Below, piece after piece: positions 1-12,081 of a DNA stretch of 64,000 nucleotides (positions are counted from its first letter, which is position 1; the number at the start of each line of letters is the position of its first letter). The translations under genes and the position numbers were made by a program. This DNA is from Hymenoscyphus infarciens. Taxonomy: Eukaryota > Ascomycota > Leotiomycetes > Helotiales > Helotiaceae. Below the pieces are notes generated by a model, which worked only from the letters and a program-made list of their open reading frames with translations, did no database searches and had not been told where the DNA came from. The stretch is from contig LLCB01000138.1 of assembly GCA_001414345.1 (NCBI GenBank), forward strand, positions 62,001 to 126,000, written 5' to 3'.

Positions 1-60
1 ATAATAAGAACACCTTATCTATTAACCTCTTTATATTTAGCCTATAATATTAGAACTAAC
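1..60 (+). repeat. Tail of the gypsy 5' LTR
   Basis: The first 40 bases match 8,253-8,292 with few changes, and the next 20 are still alignable with gaps. This marks the last bases of the 5' LTR; the rest lies upstream of the window, so the target-site duplication cannot be tested. Confidence 0.6.
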
Positions 61-419
61 TCTTCTCTTTATATTTACTTATAAGTATATTAAATAAACT
101 ATATATAGTAGATTCTATAAACTCCTTATATATATAGTATAAGTATGAAAATCCTTTATAGTTAGAATATATAGTCTTATATAGAAATATATAGTTTTAT
201 ATAATAGTTTAAAGTATATAGTAAATAACTATAAAATATAAAATAGAAGACGTAAGTAGGATAGAAGAATAAAGGCCTCTAGTATAGCTAATAAAGATAT
301 TTACTTAATAATAGTAAGAGATATAAGCTCTCTTTAAGAGTTAAAACTAATCTCTAGTAAACCTCTTATTATAATAAGATAAAGCTCTTATAAGGCTTAA
401 AAGAAGAATCTTCTTATTT

Positions 420-1500
420 AAAGGAAACTAACCTATATCTACTTTAATACTATTCTTAGTCTCTATACTAATAATAGCTATAAATAATAATTAAAAGCTA
501 AAATATAGTCTTATATACTTAAAGAGATATAATAAAAGTATATCTAGTTTAAAAGTAAAGCTAAAAATAGATAGTCCTACTATTAAATAAGAAAAAGAGA
601 AAGTCTAGTATACTTTTAAAAGACTTTTAAGTAATATAGCTATAAGAATCTTCTCTTAGATTAAGTATACTTACTAGTAAAATAAACTTATAGTTATAGA
701 CTTTATAGAGTAGCTTAGTATAGCCTTCTAAGACTCTTATTTATAATAAAAAGCACTTAGCTAACTTAACTAAGAAAGATAAAGTAAGTAGATTTTTAAT
801 AAATTCTTAAACAAGTTTAACTAATTAATCTTAAAAGCTATTAGTTAAGAATAGAATAATATAATTAAGAAAGGCTACTTAAAAGCTACTATTAATATAA
901 AGCTAATAATTACTACTATTAGTATTAAAGAATATAATACTTATAATAGGTATTATAAATAGCTATAAATAATTAGTAACTAGCTAAACGAAATTACTAA
1001 ACTTATAGCTTAGTAAATAAAGAAACTATAAGCCTTTCTTATAACTATATATAAAGTAAAAGACAGCTCTTTAGCTAATACTATAGATTAGTAACTAATA
1101 GTAGTAGTCTCCTCTACTTAAATAAAAGAACTATAATAGAGTACTCTAGAAGTTCTTACTAAAAGAAGAAGCTTAAGCCTTTACTTAAGATATAGATAAG
1201 ATAGATATAAGGTCTAAGAGTATAATATAAAGATAAAATAGTTAAAGAAGAACCTTAAGTAGATAAAGAAAGTCTAAGTAGCTCTTATTTAAAAGGAAAG
1301 TAATAATATTAAAGAAAAGAACATAAAAAGAAAAGAAAGAATAATTAAAGAGGTCTTAAATAATAACTCTAATAAGTTAGAAAATAACTAGCTTCTAGTA
1401 AAAGACGTTATTAAAAGTAAAAGAAGGTTTTAAAAGAAGTAAAGAAAGAATAGATTAAGTTTTAAGAAAAGTTAATAAATAGTTTCTTATTTTTAGTTTC
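420..1500 (+). pseudogene. gypsy gag remnant with degraded zinc knuckle
   Basis: Read with the stops, this stretch gives a Lys- and Gln-rich gag-like protein. Near 1,170-1,225 it has a zinc-knuckle-like spacing in which the expected cysteines are read as Tyr, the change produced by G-to-A in TGT/TGC codons. Frames are broken many times. The gag call rests on position (5' of pol) and on this knuckle relic. Confidence 0.6.
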
Positions 1501-1627
1501 TATATTAGTTAATAAAGAATATTTTATAAAGACTCTTCTTAACTCTAGATATTTATCTTATAAACTTATTAACTCCTCTTTTACTACTTAGAATAATCTT
1601 TAGCATATTTCTATTCTCTTTTAAAGA

Positions 1628-1937
1628 TGTAACGGCACGAAATACACACTACAGGAGAAGAGGCATATGGGAGTGTGTTCGAGACTGAATAACGTAAGTA
1701 GATACTAAGCTCTGATACAGAAGAAAAGGAAAAACTATCCCTCTCTACTCTAGGAGTAGGCTACTATATATAAGAGGTTCAGACAGTATAAAAGGGTCTA
1801 AAACCGAATAACCTTAGCTAATATAAAAGCTTAAACCTACATAACCTTCCTAAAACAGATAATATAAGACAATAACTACTAAAACCCTATATATAGTAGG
1901 TACTCCTAGCTATCTAGGATGACGGTATACTATTATA
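1628..1937. repeat. 5' LTR of the nested non-autonomous element
   Basis: 310 bp, TG...TA ends. It pairs with 4,262-4,571 and is related to the palindromic LTR pair at 28,341-28,874. Confidence 0.88.
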
Positions 1938-4261
1938 TCCCCCTTCTTTAAAAAAGACTCATCCTCGAGTCTATCTATCTCTTATTGTTCAAGGTCGAAT
2001 TAGGATGGTGTAAGTATTATAACATTTGTTGAATTTATTGATCTTATCAGTTCAAAGATGTTAAACTTTATCATAAGTAAGACGAGATATTAAGATGTTA
2101 ATTTTAGGTCTAAATCGTAACCAAACTAATTTATAGATACTTATAAAAGAGAGACTTTATTTCTAATCCTTTAATATTAAAAGTAAGCATTCACGTTTAC
2201 TAAAAGAGTGTAGTCTAATCCTATCTAGTAAGTTAGAAAAAGTTCAAAGTTCAAAGTTTAAAAATTTAAAAAGTTTAAAAAGTTTAAAATAGAGTTAGAG
2301 GCGAATTTAAAGTAGAGTTAGAAGTCGTTTAGTTAAGAGGTAACGTTAAAAGTAATAGTAATAACTTAGTTAAGAGCTTACTTTAAGAGTATACTAACTT
2401 ATATCTGATTTAAGTTTAAATAAAAAAAGAACTTCTAGCCTAGCTAGAAGTAAAAAGAAAGTAAGACTCTAATTAGAGTTAGTAGGGTTTTAGGTAGTTA
2501 AAAGCGAAGTTGTTTCCGAAGTTATTAAGTAGTTTCAGCTAGTTAAAAGAGTTTATTACTAAATGTTAAAAACGCTATCTAAAGTTTAAGATAATAAAAG
2601 GAGCAGTTTCAGCTAGTTAAATATAAAGTTGTAGCTAAGTTGTCAAAGTTGAAATTGTTATCTAAGTATCTAAGGATAATAAAAGAGGTAGTTTCAACTA
2701 GTTAAAGAGTTATTACTAAAAGTAATTATATTACCTTATTCCCTTCAAGGTACTTAAGGACTTATTTATCTTCTAATTCCAATTCCACTTTAAAAGTAGC
2801 AGAAGATTCACTATCGGATTATAAAGAGTTTAGAGCTGAATTAGATAAGAAGGGGGTATTTTAGACCGAAGTACTAATATTACGTAACTTAGTATTTTAG
2901 CGTATCTCCTTATTTAAGGCTAAAAGATTAGCTACTATTTTAACAAAGTTATAGTTCTATTATCTCTTTTTTAAAGTAGCTAAGTTTTAAAGCCATAGTA
3001 TAATCTTATCCTATATTTAAAAGAACTATTCTAATTCTAGTATACCTCTAAGTATAGCTATACTTAAAAAGCAACTCTTAAAATTAGTAAAAGTTTCTTT
3101 AACATCTTATTATCCTATTTATAAGGATCTAAAAGCGTTCTAAGCATCCTTTATCTTATAACTAGTTAAAAAGTAAGTATCTAAAAGAGCAACTATATCT
3201 TCTTAATCTTTAAAAGCAAGGTCTAACTCTAACTCGTATCTAGGCTCTAGGTAGTCTCTAGCTAGTCCAGTTATTATACCTTAAATAAGAGCTTTATATA
3301 TTAGAGATAAACTATAGTAGTTAGCATTTATATAGAGTCTATCTTATATTAATATCTTCTATTATTAGTATATAGGCGAAATACTATTATCTAAAAGTTT
3401 AATCTTTTTAGTTATCTTACTTTTTCGTTAAAGTTAGAGGATATTCAAAGAGGCTTCAGTGCTGTATTAGGTAAGGGAATGTTAAAAGGCATTAGAGGTA
3501 GCTACCCGTGGCTAAAAGGGGTATGAATTAGAGCTTAGAAGTAGAAGAGGGTTCGATTAAAGGTTTGAAAGAGAGTTAGATTAGAGAGGGTTTAGAGAAG
3601 GGTTTAGAGAAGGGTTTAAAAGCAAAACGAGATATTAACTTTAAATTATAAGTTCGCTTACTCTCCTTTCTAGCTTAGCTAGCTAATCCTTTATTTCTTA
3701 ATTTTCTACTTCTAAAGCTTATATAACTAACTATATCTAGTCTATATTTAAGAAGTCTTACTCTTTATTCTTTTAAGATCTTCTAGATCTTAGTATACAG
3801 ATGCCATTCAAGCAGCTTTTAGAAAGAGGGGTATCTCTAGAAGGGGTTTATTACTCGACGCCTTATAGTAGAACTAGGTTCAACATTTCAAAGATATCGA
3901 TTTAGAGGGGGGGGGGGGGTAAGAGCAGATTTAAAAGCCTTTGTAATAACTTTTAGTAATAGTTAACTTATTTACTAAACCTATATATAGTAGTCCTTAT
4001 ATAAAAAGGGTTATTAGAAGCCTTTAGAGCACTTAGCATATTCCTACTTCCTTAACGTATAAAACACGCTTTTTACTAGCTATCTAAAACCAATACTAAA
4101 CCCTAATATCACTAGCCGTCTAGGAGATCTCTAGAATCCCAGCTATTTAAGAGTGGCGTCGTTTAGGTCCGATTCTAGCCTAAAAAAGAAATAAAAGCGA
4201 TAATAAGCTCAAAGAGATATTATAAATACTATCACCGGCGAAGTAGAGTTTTTCCTTTTTA

Positions 4262-4571
4262 TATAATAGTACAAAATATATACTATAAGAGAAGAGGCAT
4301 ATAGGAGTACGTTCAAGACTAAATAATATAAGTAGATACTAGGCTCTAATATAGAAGAAAAGGAAAAACTATCCCTCTCTACTCTAAGAGTAGGCTACTA
4401 TATATAAGAGGTTTAGATAGTATAAAAGGGTCTGAAACCGAATAACCTCGGCTAATATAAAAGCTTAAACCTATGTAACCTTCCTAAAATAGACAATATA
4501 AGATAATAACTGCTGAAACCTTATATATAGCAGGTACTCCCAGCTATCTAAGATAACGATATACTATTATA
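4262..4571. repeat. 3' LTR of the nested non-autonomous element
   Basis: 310 bp. It is preceded by a pyrimidine-rich stretch (TTTTTCCTTTTTA, 4,249-4,261) and differs from its partner by C/T and G/A changes. Confidence 0.88.
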
Positions 4572-4639
4572 AAAGACTCTCTAGCTTTAATACTTTCTTA
4601 AATAATATAGTAATAAAGGTTACTATTATCTCTTTAAAT

Positions 4640-7600
4640 ATTAATAAAGCCTAGTCTTTCCTTTATATTATCTCTTACTTAGAATTATATAATATAATTC
4701 TAAGACTCTCTTAGATAATAAAATAGAACGTTTAAATTAATAGTTCTACTTTTAAATACTTTATTTTATTAATAACTATACTAGTTAAAAACTAAGCTAA
4801 TATTTTAAAAATAAGCTATACTAATCTTATTATTAAATGTTTATCTATCTCTATTAGAGCTTTCTAAATAATAATAAACAAGTCTTAGTAATTAACTATT
4901 AAAGTATTCTTAGCTAGCTTATAAGATATTACTAAGGCTCTTAAAAAGATAAAGAAGACAAAAATAGACTCTTAAATAAAGCTACTACTATAGTTCTAGA
5001 ATCGTCTTAAAGCTTTTAGTCTAAAGAACTTAAATAAAGTACTATCTTTATAAAGTAAAAGAATTAATTATAAAATTAAGCTTATAAAAGAAGATAGAAA
5101 AGAAGTAATAATCTCTTAAGAGCTACTCTATAATATATTCTATAATAAACTCCTTATTCTTTAAAGAATACTTACTAAGTATATAGATAAAGACTAGATT
5201 CGAGTTAGTAACTCTTTAACTACTACTCTAGTACTCTTTATATAAAAACTAGAAGATAGCTTTTAATTCTATATTAATTACTATACTCTAAATAAAGTTA
5301 TATAAAAGGATTAGTACCTACTCTCTCTAATTTATAAAATTCTATAATAAGCTAGTAAAGTAACCTAGTATATAAAGCTTAATATAAGCTAAGCTTTCTA
5401 TTAACTTTAAATTATAAAAGGAGATAAATAGAAGATAGCCTTCTAGATAAGATATAGACTATATAAAAAGTTAGTTATACCTTCTAGACTTATAAATATA
5501 CTAAGTACGTTTTAAAGATATATTAACTAGATATTATAGGAATACCTAGATAATTTCTACTCTACTTATATTAATAATATTCTAATCTTTATAAATAGAT
5601 CTCTTAAGAAACATAAGAACTAGGTTAAGCTAGTTCTTTAAAAGCTTAAAGAAGTAGGCCTCTTTCTTAATATTAATAAGTATAAGTTTTTAGTTACTTA
5701 AATAAAGTACTTAAGGTTTATCTTAGATATTAACTTAAGTATAGAAATAGATCTAGAAAAGGTAAAAGCTATCTTTAACTAAGAAGTATTAATAAATTTA
5801 AAAGCTATATAAAGCTTTCTTAGTTTTATAAACTTTTACTAGACCTTTATTAAAGACTATTCTAATATTATAAAACCTCTTATAGAACTAACTTATAAGG
5901 AATAAGCGTTTATATAGATAGACAAGTATAAGAAAGTCTTTAAGTAGTTAAAATATATATTTACTATTACCTTAGCTCTTATATAATTTAATTAGTAAAA
6001 GTAAACAATTATAGAAATAGACTCTTCTAGCTAGTATATTAGTAGAAAAAACGCGCTTATATAATATAATAATAATAGACTCTTATAACCTTATACCTTC
6101 TTTTTAAAAAAGAACTTACTAGCTAAGTATAACTATAAGATCTATAATAAGGAAATATTAGTAATTATATAATATCTAGAAGTATAGAATCTTAAGTTAT
6201 AAAGTATAGAGAGTTTTAAGATCTAGATAGACTATAAGAACCTTAAGTACTTTATATTAGTTTAGAAGCTTACTAAATAATAAATATAATAGTCTTTAGT
6301 TCTTTTAAAGTATAATTTTAAGATTATATATATTAAAAGGAAATATAATATTTAAGTAGACACTTTCTCTTAATAAAAGCAAGATATACTAGATAATATC
6401 TTAGATAAACGAATTAATTATTAAATAAAGTAACTTCTTAAGACTATAAATAAGAAAGAATAGCCTCTAGAGATTATAAAAGCAAACTCTATATAGATAT
6501 AAGAAGTACTTTTAAATAATAAAAGGACGCTTTAAGAACTTTAGATAATAGCTAAGAAAGTAGATACTAATCTCTAATTAATAAAAGAGGCTATTTAATA
6601 AGATAGAAGAACGTTCTTTACTAGTCTAATATTTAAAATATTAATATTAGAATATATACTTATAAATAAAGGAAAGCTAACGTTTTAAAACTATTTATAA
6701 GTTCTTAATTATAAAGAATTATATATAAGAATAACTTAAGCTATATATAATTTAAAACTCTATAACTACTCTAGATAAGAGAATATAGCTTAGATTCTTA
6801 TATAGTAATACTTCTAGCCTTAAATATTATAAGATATCTAAAGATTTATTAAGAGTTATAATACTTATAGAAGAAATAAGGCTTAGAAAGACGTTTAATA
6901 AGGATTTCTAAAGCTACTACTAGTTCTAAACTAGATCTAGAGTAAGATATTAATAGACTTTATAATTAAACTCTTGAAAAGTAATAGAGATATAAATATA
7001 ATTATAATTATAAATAGACTAGAAAAAGAAACGATTTATAATAGCTTTAAAGATATTTTAGCTAAAATAGTTATTAAATAGTTTATTTAAACCTTCTACT
7101 AAAAACATTACCTACTAAAGGTAGTAGTATCTAATAGAGGAATATAATTTATTAGCTACTTATAGATAAGAGTATACTTTCTTCTAGAGATTATATAAAG
7201 GCTTTATATAGCTTTTTACCTAGAAACTAATAGATTTATAAAATAGATAAACTAGATAGTTAAAACCTATTTATATATATTTATAGATTATACTTAAGAT
7301 AATTAGAAAGAACTATTACTATTTACTAAATTAGTAATTAATAACTAAATAGTAGTATCTATAAAAGTAAGCTTATTCTTTCTTAAATATAGATATTATA
7401 TTAAGCTTTTAGATATCTAATATAAGCTCTTAAGCGAAGTAACGCTTCTATTACTAATCTAAAAAGCTAATATAATTATATAAAAGTTAAAAGAAGTTTA
7501 AGAATAAATATAGTTAGCTATAGCTATAATATAATAAGTAATAGAAAATATTATAAACTAGAAGAGATAATAAGTACTAAGTTTTAAAGTTAGAGACAAA

Positions 7601-7920
7601 GTTTAGCTAAGCTTAAAGAATATCTAGATAATAAGGTAATTAAAGAAGTTAGATATAAAGTAAGCTAAGTATATAATAGTTAAAGTAATTAGTACTTATA
7701 GTACTTAGATACGTCTTCTAAAATCTATAATATCTTCTACTTCTAGCTTCTCTAGCTAGCTTTAAATAACTTATTATTAAGCTAAGTTTAGGATAATAGT
7801 TAGCTAGGACCTATAATCCTTAAAGATAACTAGGAGTATATAATAGAGACGATTTTAGACGAAAAGATAATAAGAAAAGGACGAAAGAAGAAACTACTTA
7901 TAAAGTAAAAAGGATATATA
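4640..7920 (+). pseudogene. gypsy pol remnant: protease region, RT, RNase H, integrase
   Basis: Reverse transcriptase is readable at about 5,200-5,720. The YxDD box at about 5,545-5,595 is read as YINNILIF, with both Asp changed to Asn as RIP would do. RNase H follows to about 6,450. Integrase with its zinc-binding relic and core runs about 6,700-7,600. Stops are frequent and mostly TAA/TAG in place of CAA/CAG. No part could make an active enzyme. Confidence 0.85.
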
Positions 7921-8099
7921 TAATTAACCTAGGAACTATAAGACACTCTTAAAGATATAAGAGCTTATAGTCTCTAGAAGGAAACCTAGAGAGAGAGAGT
8001 AATAGAATAGTTTATATCTAAGAAGTACTTAGTCTACTAACCTTTATATAATATAAAAGTAGCTTATATATAACCTTATATAGACCTCTAAGAAAGGGG

Positions 8100-8310
8100 T
8101 TCTAATAACTAGTAATTATATTTAGACTTCTCTATAAAGTAAAGAGGTTATTATTCTATAAATAGTAATTATATATAGTATATATATAGCTCTTATAAGA
8201 ACCTCTCTCTTATATATAGATAGACTTCCTTCCTTAGTTAATTCTTCTTATAATAAGAACATCTTATCTATTAACCTCTTTATATTTAACTCGTAATACT
8301 AGATTACTTC
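8100..8310 (+). repeat. gypsy 3' LTR
   Basis: It starts directly after a polypurine run (AAGAAAGGGG, about 8,090-8,099) and ends where similarity with the window start ends. The exact right edge is uncertain by about 20 bp. Confidence 0.6.
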
Positions 8311-9004
8311 TCTTCTTCTTTATTATTATCTTCGTATTTAGAGAACGTATAAGAGTAAGAATACGAGAGAGAAAGACTAAGAGTAAAGATATAATACTAG
8401 GAAGAAGAAAAAATAATATAAGTATAAGCTAGAAAAACTTCTATACTAGTATAGAAGTTTCCCGTTAGTTATTCAACTAGTTTAAAGCTGACGAATTAGG
8501 TTTTTAGAGCTGAAAAGAGAGTTTAATAGTATAGTAGTAAGAGTATAATAGCGAGAAACTAATAGAAGCTTTAATAGATATAGAAGAGAGAACGAGAGTA
8601 GTCTTTTAATCTATTAATTTCCTTTATAGAAGAGTAATACTTTATGCTTACGTCTTACTATTAGAGATTTAGAGCCTATTTCGCTTATATTAACTATTTA
8701 AATATATATATAGATATCTAACGAGAAGTAATCTTTTTTAAGTTATTATATATTATTAATTCTTTCTTAATATCTTAAGTAATTATTTAGCTCGTAGTAT
8801 ATATTCTTATCTATATTCTTAGTAAGTAGCATAGTCTACTAAGATAGAGATCTAAATAGTAGTAAGAAAATATATATATATAAATATCTAAAGATTTATA
8901 TCTTTAGAGGTCTAAATCTTTTTTTAGTAATATATATTCTATTTATATATCTTCTAAGATATACGTAGTTAAATAAGAGATTTATATTACTTTTAAATAT
9001 ATAT
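8311..9004. other. AT-rich spacer without a gene
   Basis: Sequence is dominated by TA, CTA and TAG words. No open frame or recognisable domain was found on either strand. Probably older, unrecognisable transposon sequence. Confidence 0.6.
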
Positions 9005-10748
9005 TATAATAGTACGAACTATATACTACTAGTAAAGAGATATATGAAAGTACGTTTAGTATAATAACGTATACGTTTACTAGGCTTAATATAAAGTAAA
9101 AGAATAAATTAGCCTCTTTTTAAAAGAGAGACTAAGTATATATTATAGGCTAAATATAAAGAGGTTAAGTATAGATAGTATATTATACTCTAAGAAGGTA
9201 AAATTAAGAAAGAGAGAAAGAGGTAAGCTCTTTTATATAGAATATATATATAAGCGTAGGTTACGTAACCTAGTAAAGAACACGGTTATAAACTGTTATA
9301 TTATCTCTCTTCTCTTCTACTCTTTAGAGGTTATTACTATTACTTTCTAAAAGAAGATTTAATATCTATTCTTATTACTATCTTCTCTATACTCTAAGCC
9401 TGTCTAGAATATAGTTATTTTCTATCTTAGTAGCGCTCCTAGTTTATTAAGAGAGTTAGGATTATCTTATACTATTATATATATTATATTTATATATATT
9501 ATAATAGTATTATTAGAATCAGAGTCGCTCTCTACTATTAGCTAGTAAAAGCAGTTCTTAATCTAATAACCTCTACTACTATAATATATATACTTCTCTT
9601 TCTCTCTCTATTTATATCTCTTTTCTTTAAAAATAGAGGCTACTATACCTACTATCTAGACCTATTCTATTCTATTACTACTTCTATTACTACTTCCTTT
9701 ACTATTATATCTATTACTATTACTATTATTATTACTACTACTAAACTAGTTTCCTAATATCTAAAGCATTTATATAAAGTTATTATAAGTTATAGAGATT
9801 ATAGTCTAGTTATTAATTTATTATCTTATCTACTTATTTAACCTACTAACTAGTGTTATAATCTTTATATTATCTAGCTATTTATCTACTCCTATTTTAA
9901 ATAGAACCTTTTTAAATTATAGGATATATACTATAATATTCGTCTCTTCTTATAAGAGCTTAATTAAGCTCTATCTAGCTTTCTTCTTCTTATTTAGGTT
10001 ATTATACGTTCTTTATAGATAATTTATAAGGCTTTCTAGGCTCTATTTCTCGTCTTTAGTCTCTTTTTATATAAAAGAAAGTATTAAAGCTTATACTTTT
10101 ATAGATAAGAAGCTATAAACGTAAAAGAACTAGGCTTCCTCGTTCCTAATCACGTCTCTGTCTATATAGAGTTTTACCTTTATTAATATTAACTATATAT
10201 CTTAGTCTTTTACTCGGCTAAAGAACTCCTTAATAGTAGAGAGGACCTGTCTCTTCCTACTACTAAGCTCTTATACCTAAGCTCTTAACTTATCAACTAT
10301 TCTAAGTAGCTAGGTCTCTTATTAGTTTAATATAGTTATCTATTATATCAGTATTATTAATATCTTAAAAGTAGTTAAAAAAAATTTATATAATTTTTTA
10401 TTAAATTATAGATCGCCTAGCCCTAGCTATCTTATTCTTTACTTTATATTAGTCGAATTTTACCTAATATTATAGACTAAATATAAAGAGGTTAAGTATA
10501 TTATATTTTAAAGAGGTAAAATTAAGAAAGAGAGAAAGAGGTAAGCTCTTTTATATAGAATATATATATAAGCGTAGGTTACGTAACCTAGTAAAGAACA
10601 CGGTCGTAAACTGTTATAGTATATATATATAAGAGTTTAGAGTATATAAAGTCTATAACTAAAACTAAATAATATTCTTTAGCTAATATAAAAGTCTAAA
10701 GTGTAAATAGTATATAATATCGGCTATTTATAATAGCTTACTATTTTA
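9005..10748. repeat. Solo LTR (same subfamily as 11,214-11,578), split by a later insertion
   Basis: 9,005-9,140 aligns with the first part of the LTR at 11,214, and 10,619-10,748 continues the same LTR to its end. The gap is filled by a minus-strand element with its own target-site duplication. No internal region of the parent element is attached, so it looks like a solo LTR. Possible duplication TATAT at the ends is weak in such AT-rich DNA. Confidence 0.7.
9141..10618 (-). mobile_element. Small LTR element (1.48 kb) with a gag-like remnant
   Basis: Two LTRs of about 160 and 151 bp (9,141-9,300 and 10,468-10,618) share a distinctive core (GTAGGTTACGTAACC). The unit is flanked by the 5-bp duplication GTATA (9,136-9,140 and 10,619-10,623). 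Read on the minus strand, the interior gives a gag-like stretch with a Gln-rich run and no reverse transcriptase or integrase. That makes it TRIM-like and dependent on another element. Orientation is inferred from the gag-like frame. Confidence 0.72.
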
Positions 10749-11213
10749 TATATCTTAGATTAACTATTATTATTATAACGTCTTTTTAGTAATATATATA
10801 CTAAATTATTTAAAAAGTATACTAGCTAAATAAGCTCTTAAGATTTTATAATTTAATTCTTAGAGCCTATTTAACTCGTATATATCTAGAATATATACTA
10901 CTAAAAGTTAGAAGATAATATATATATATATACTAAAAGTTTATATATATATTTAAAAGTTATATAAATCTCTTATTTAACCTCGTATATATTAGTATAT
11001 ATATAAATAGAATATAGACTATAAAAAAGAAATTAGATCTCTAGAGATATAATACTATAAAACTTTATATATATCTGTTTTCTTATTATAATTAAGACAT
11101 ATATATAAGTAACTTACTAAAAATTTATAAAAGAATATATACTAGAATATATACCCCGAGCTAAACGATTAGTTAATATATTAAGAAGTAATTAATTATA
11201 TATACTAACTTAT
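10749..11213. other. AT-rich spacer without a gene
   Basis: No coding signal. Some words (such as GCTAAATAAGCTCTTAA) recur beyond 29,894, which suggests that 10,749-11,213 and 29,894 onward are one older repeat opened by the composite element. Confidence 0.5.
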
Positions 11214-11578
11214 TATAATAGTACGAAAACTATACTACTATAGAAGAGGTATATAGAAGTGCGTTTAGCAGAATAATAGACGTAGATACTAGGCTCTAAT
11301 ATAGAAGAAAACAATAAACTAGCTCTTTTCTAACTCTAGAAGAGTAGGTAGCTATATATAAGAGATTAGATAATATAAAAAAGATACGAAACCGAATAAT
11401 AATCTACGTTAGCTAATATAAAAGCCTAAACTCTATAAAGTACGTCTGAAAGTCTAGACAGATATATAGACGTATATAACCTTTCTAAATTAGATAATAT
11501 AAAACAATAACTACTAAAACCTTATATATATAGTATATACTATATAATCTCAGCTATATAGAATAGTAGACTATTATA
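11214..11578. repeat. 5' LTR of the composite element
   Basis: 365 bp, pairs with 29,538-29,893. It is followed by TCTCTCTCTTAAAAAAGAC, the same kind of sequence that follows the LTR at 1,937. Confidence 0.83.
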
Positions 11579-12081
11579 TCTCTCTCTCTTAAAAAAGACT
11601 TATTCTAAGTCTTTACTATACTATTAGAGCTAAATCGAGATTATATAAGTGTTATATTTATTATATTTATCGTAAGTAAGAAAGTTAGAGTCTAAATCGT
11701 AGCTAACCTAGTTCGAAGATACTTTATTTATTAAGATTATCGTAAGCGAGATATCGATTTCGAATCGTATTCGTAGCTACTTATATAATAGAGACTTCGT
11801 TTCTAGTCCTTCTATACTAAAAGCAAGCGTTCGCGTTCGTATTCGCTAAAAGAGTATAGGTCTAATCCTATCTAGTAGGTCGGAGAAAGTTCAAAGGAGA
11901 GTCGGAAGAGGTTCGGTCGTAAGATAGTAACAACTTAGCTAAGAGCTTACTTCTAAGTTTTCGTTCTAATAGAGAGCGTATTTCCGTCTAATTCGCATCT
12001 GATTCGAATTTACTAAAAGAATATAGAAGAGAGAACAAGTATTATATATAGAAGAGGTTTATAAGAAATCAATTTAATAAG

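Larger units (their letters stand above)
1623..4576. mobile_element. Non-autonomous LTR element nested in the gypsy (element body 1,628-4,571)
   Basis: Two 310-bp LTRs (1,628-1,937 and 4,262-4,571) bound 2.3 kb of internal sequence. The unit is flanked by the 5-bp duplication AAAGA (1,623-1,627 and 4,572-4,576), so it integrated into the gypsy gag-pol. The LTRs begin TGTAACGG / TATAATAG and end TATTATA, and their differences are transitions. The 3' copy is more AT-rich than the 5' copy. I see no gag or pol domain inside. Internal sequence related to 1,938-4,261 recurs in pieces inside the composite element at 11,214-29,893, so this is a family with at least two members here. Confidence 0.88.
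1..8310 (+). mobile_element. RIP-degenerated Ty3/gypsy LTR retrotransposon, left end outside window
   Basis: The order gag, protease region, reverse transcriptase, RNase H, integrase, 3' LTR can be read on the plus strand through many in-frame stops that sit where Gln or Trp codons are expected. This is the Ty3/gypsy order. About 40 bases at the window start recur at 8,253-8,292, which places the tail of the 5' LTR at the window edge and the 3' LTR at about 8,100-8,310. The gag-pol region is split by a younger LTR element at 1,628-4,571. All reading frames are dead. Which gypsy clade it belongs to was not resolved. Confidence 0.85.
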
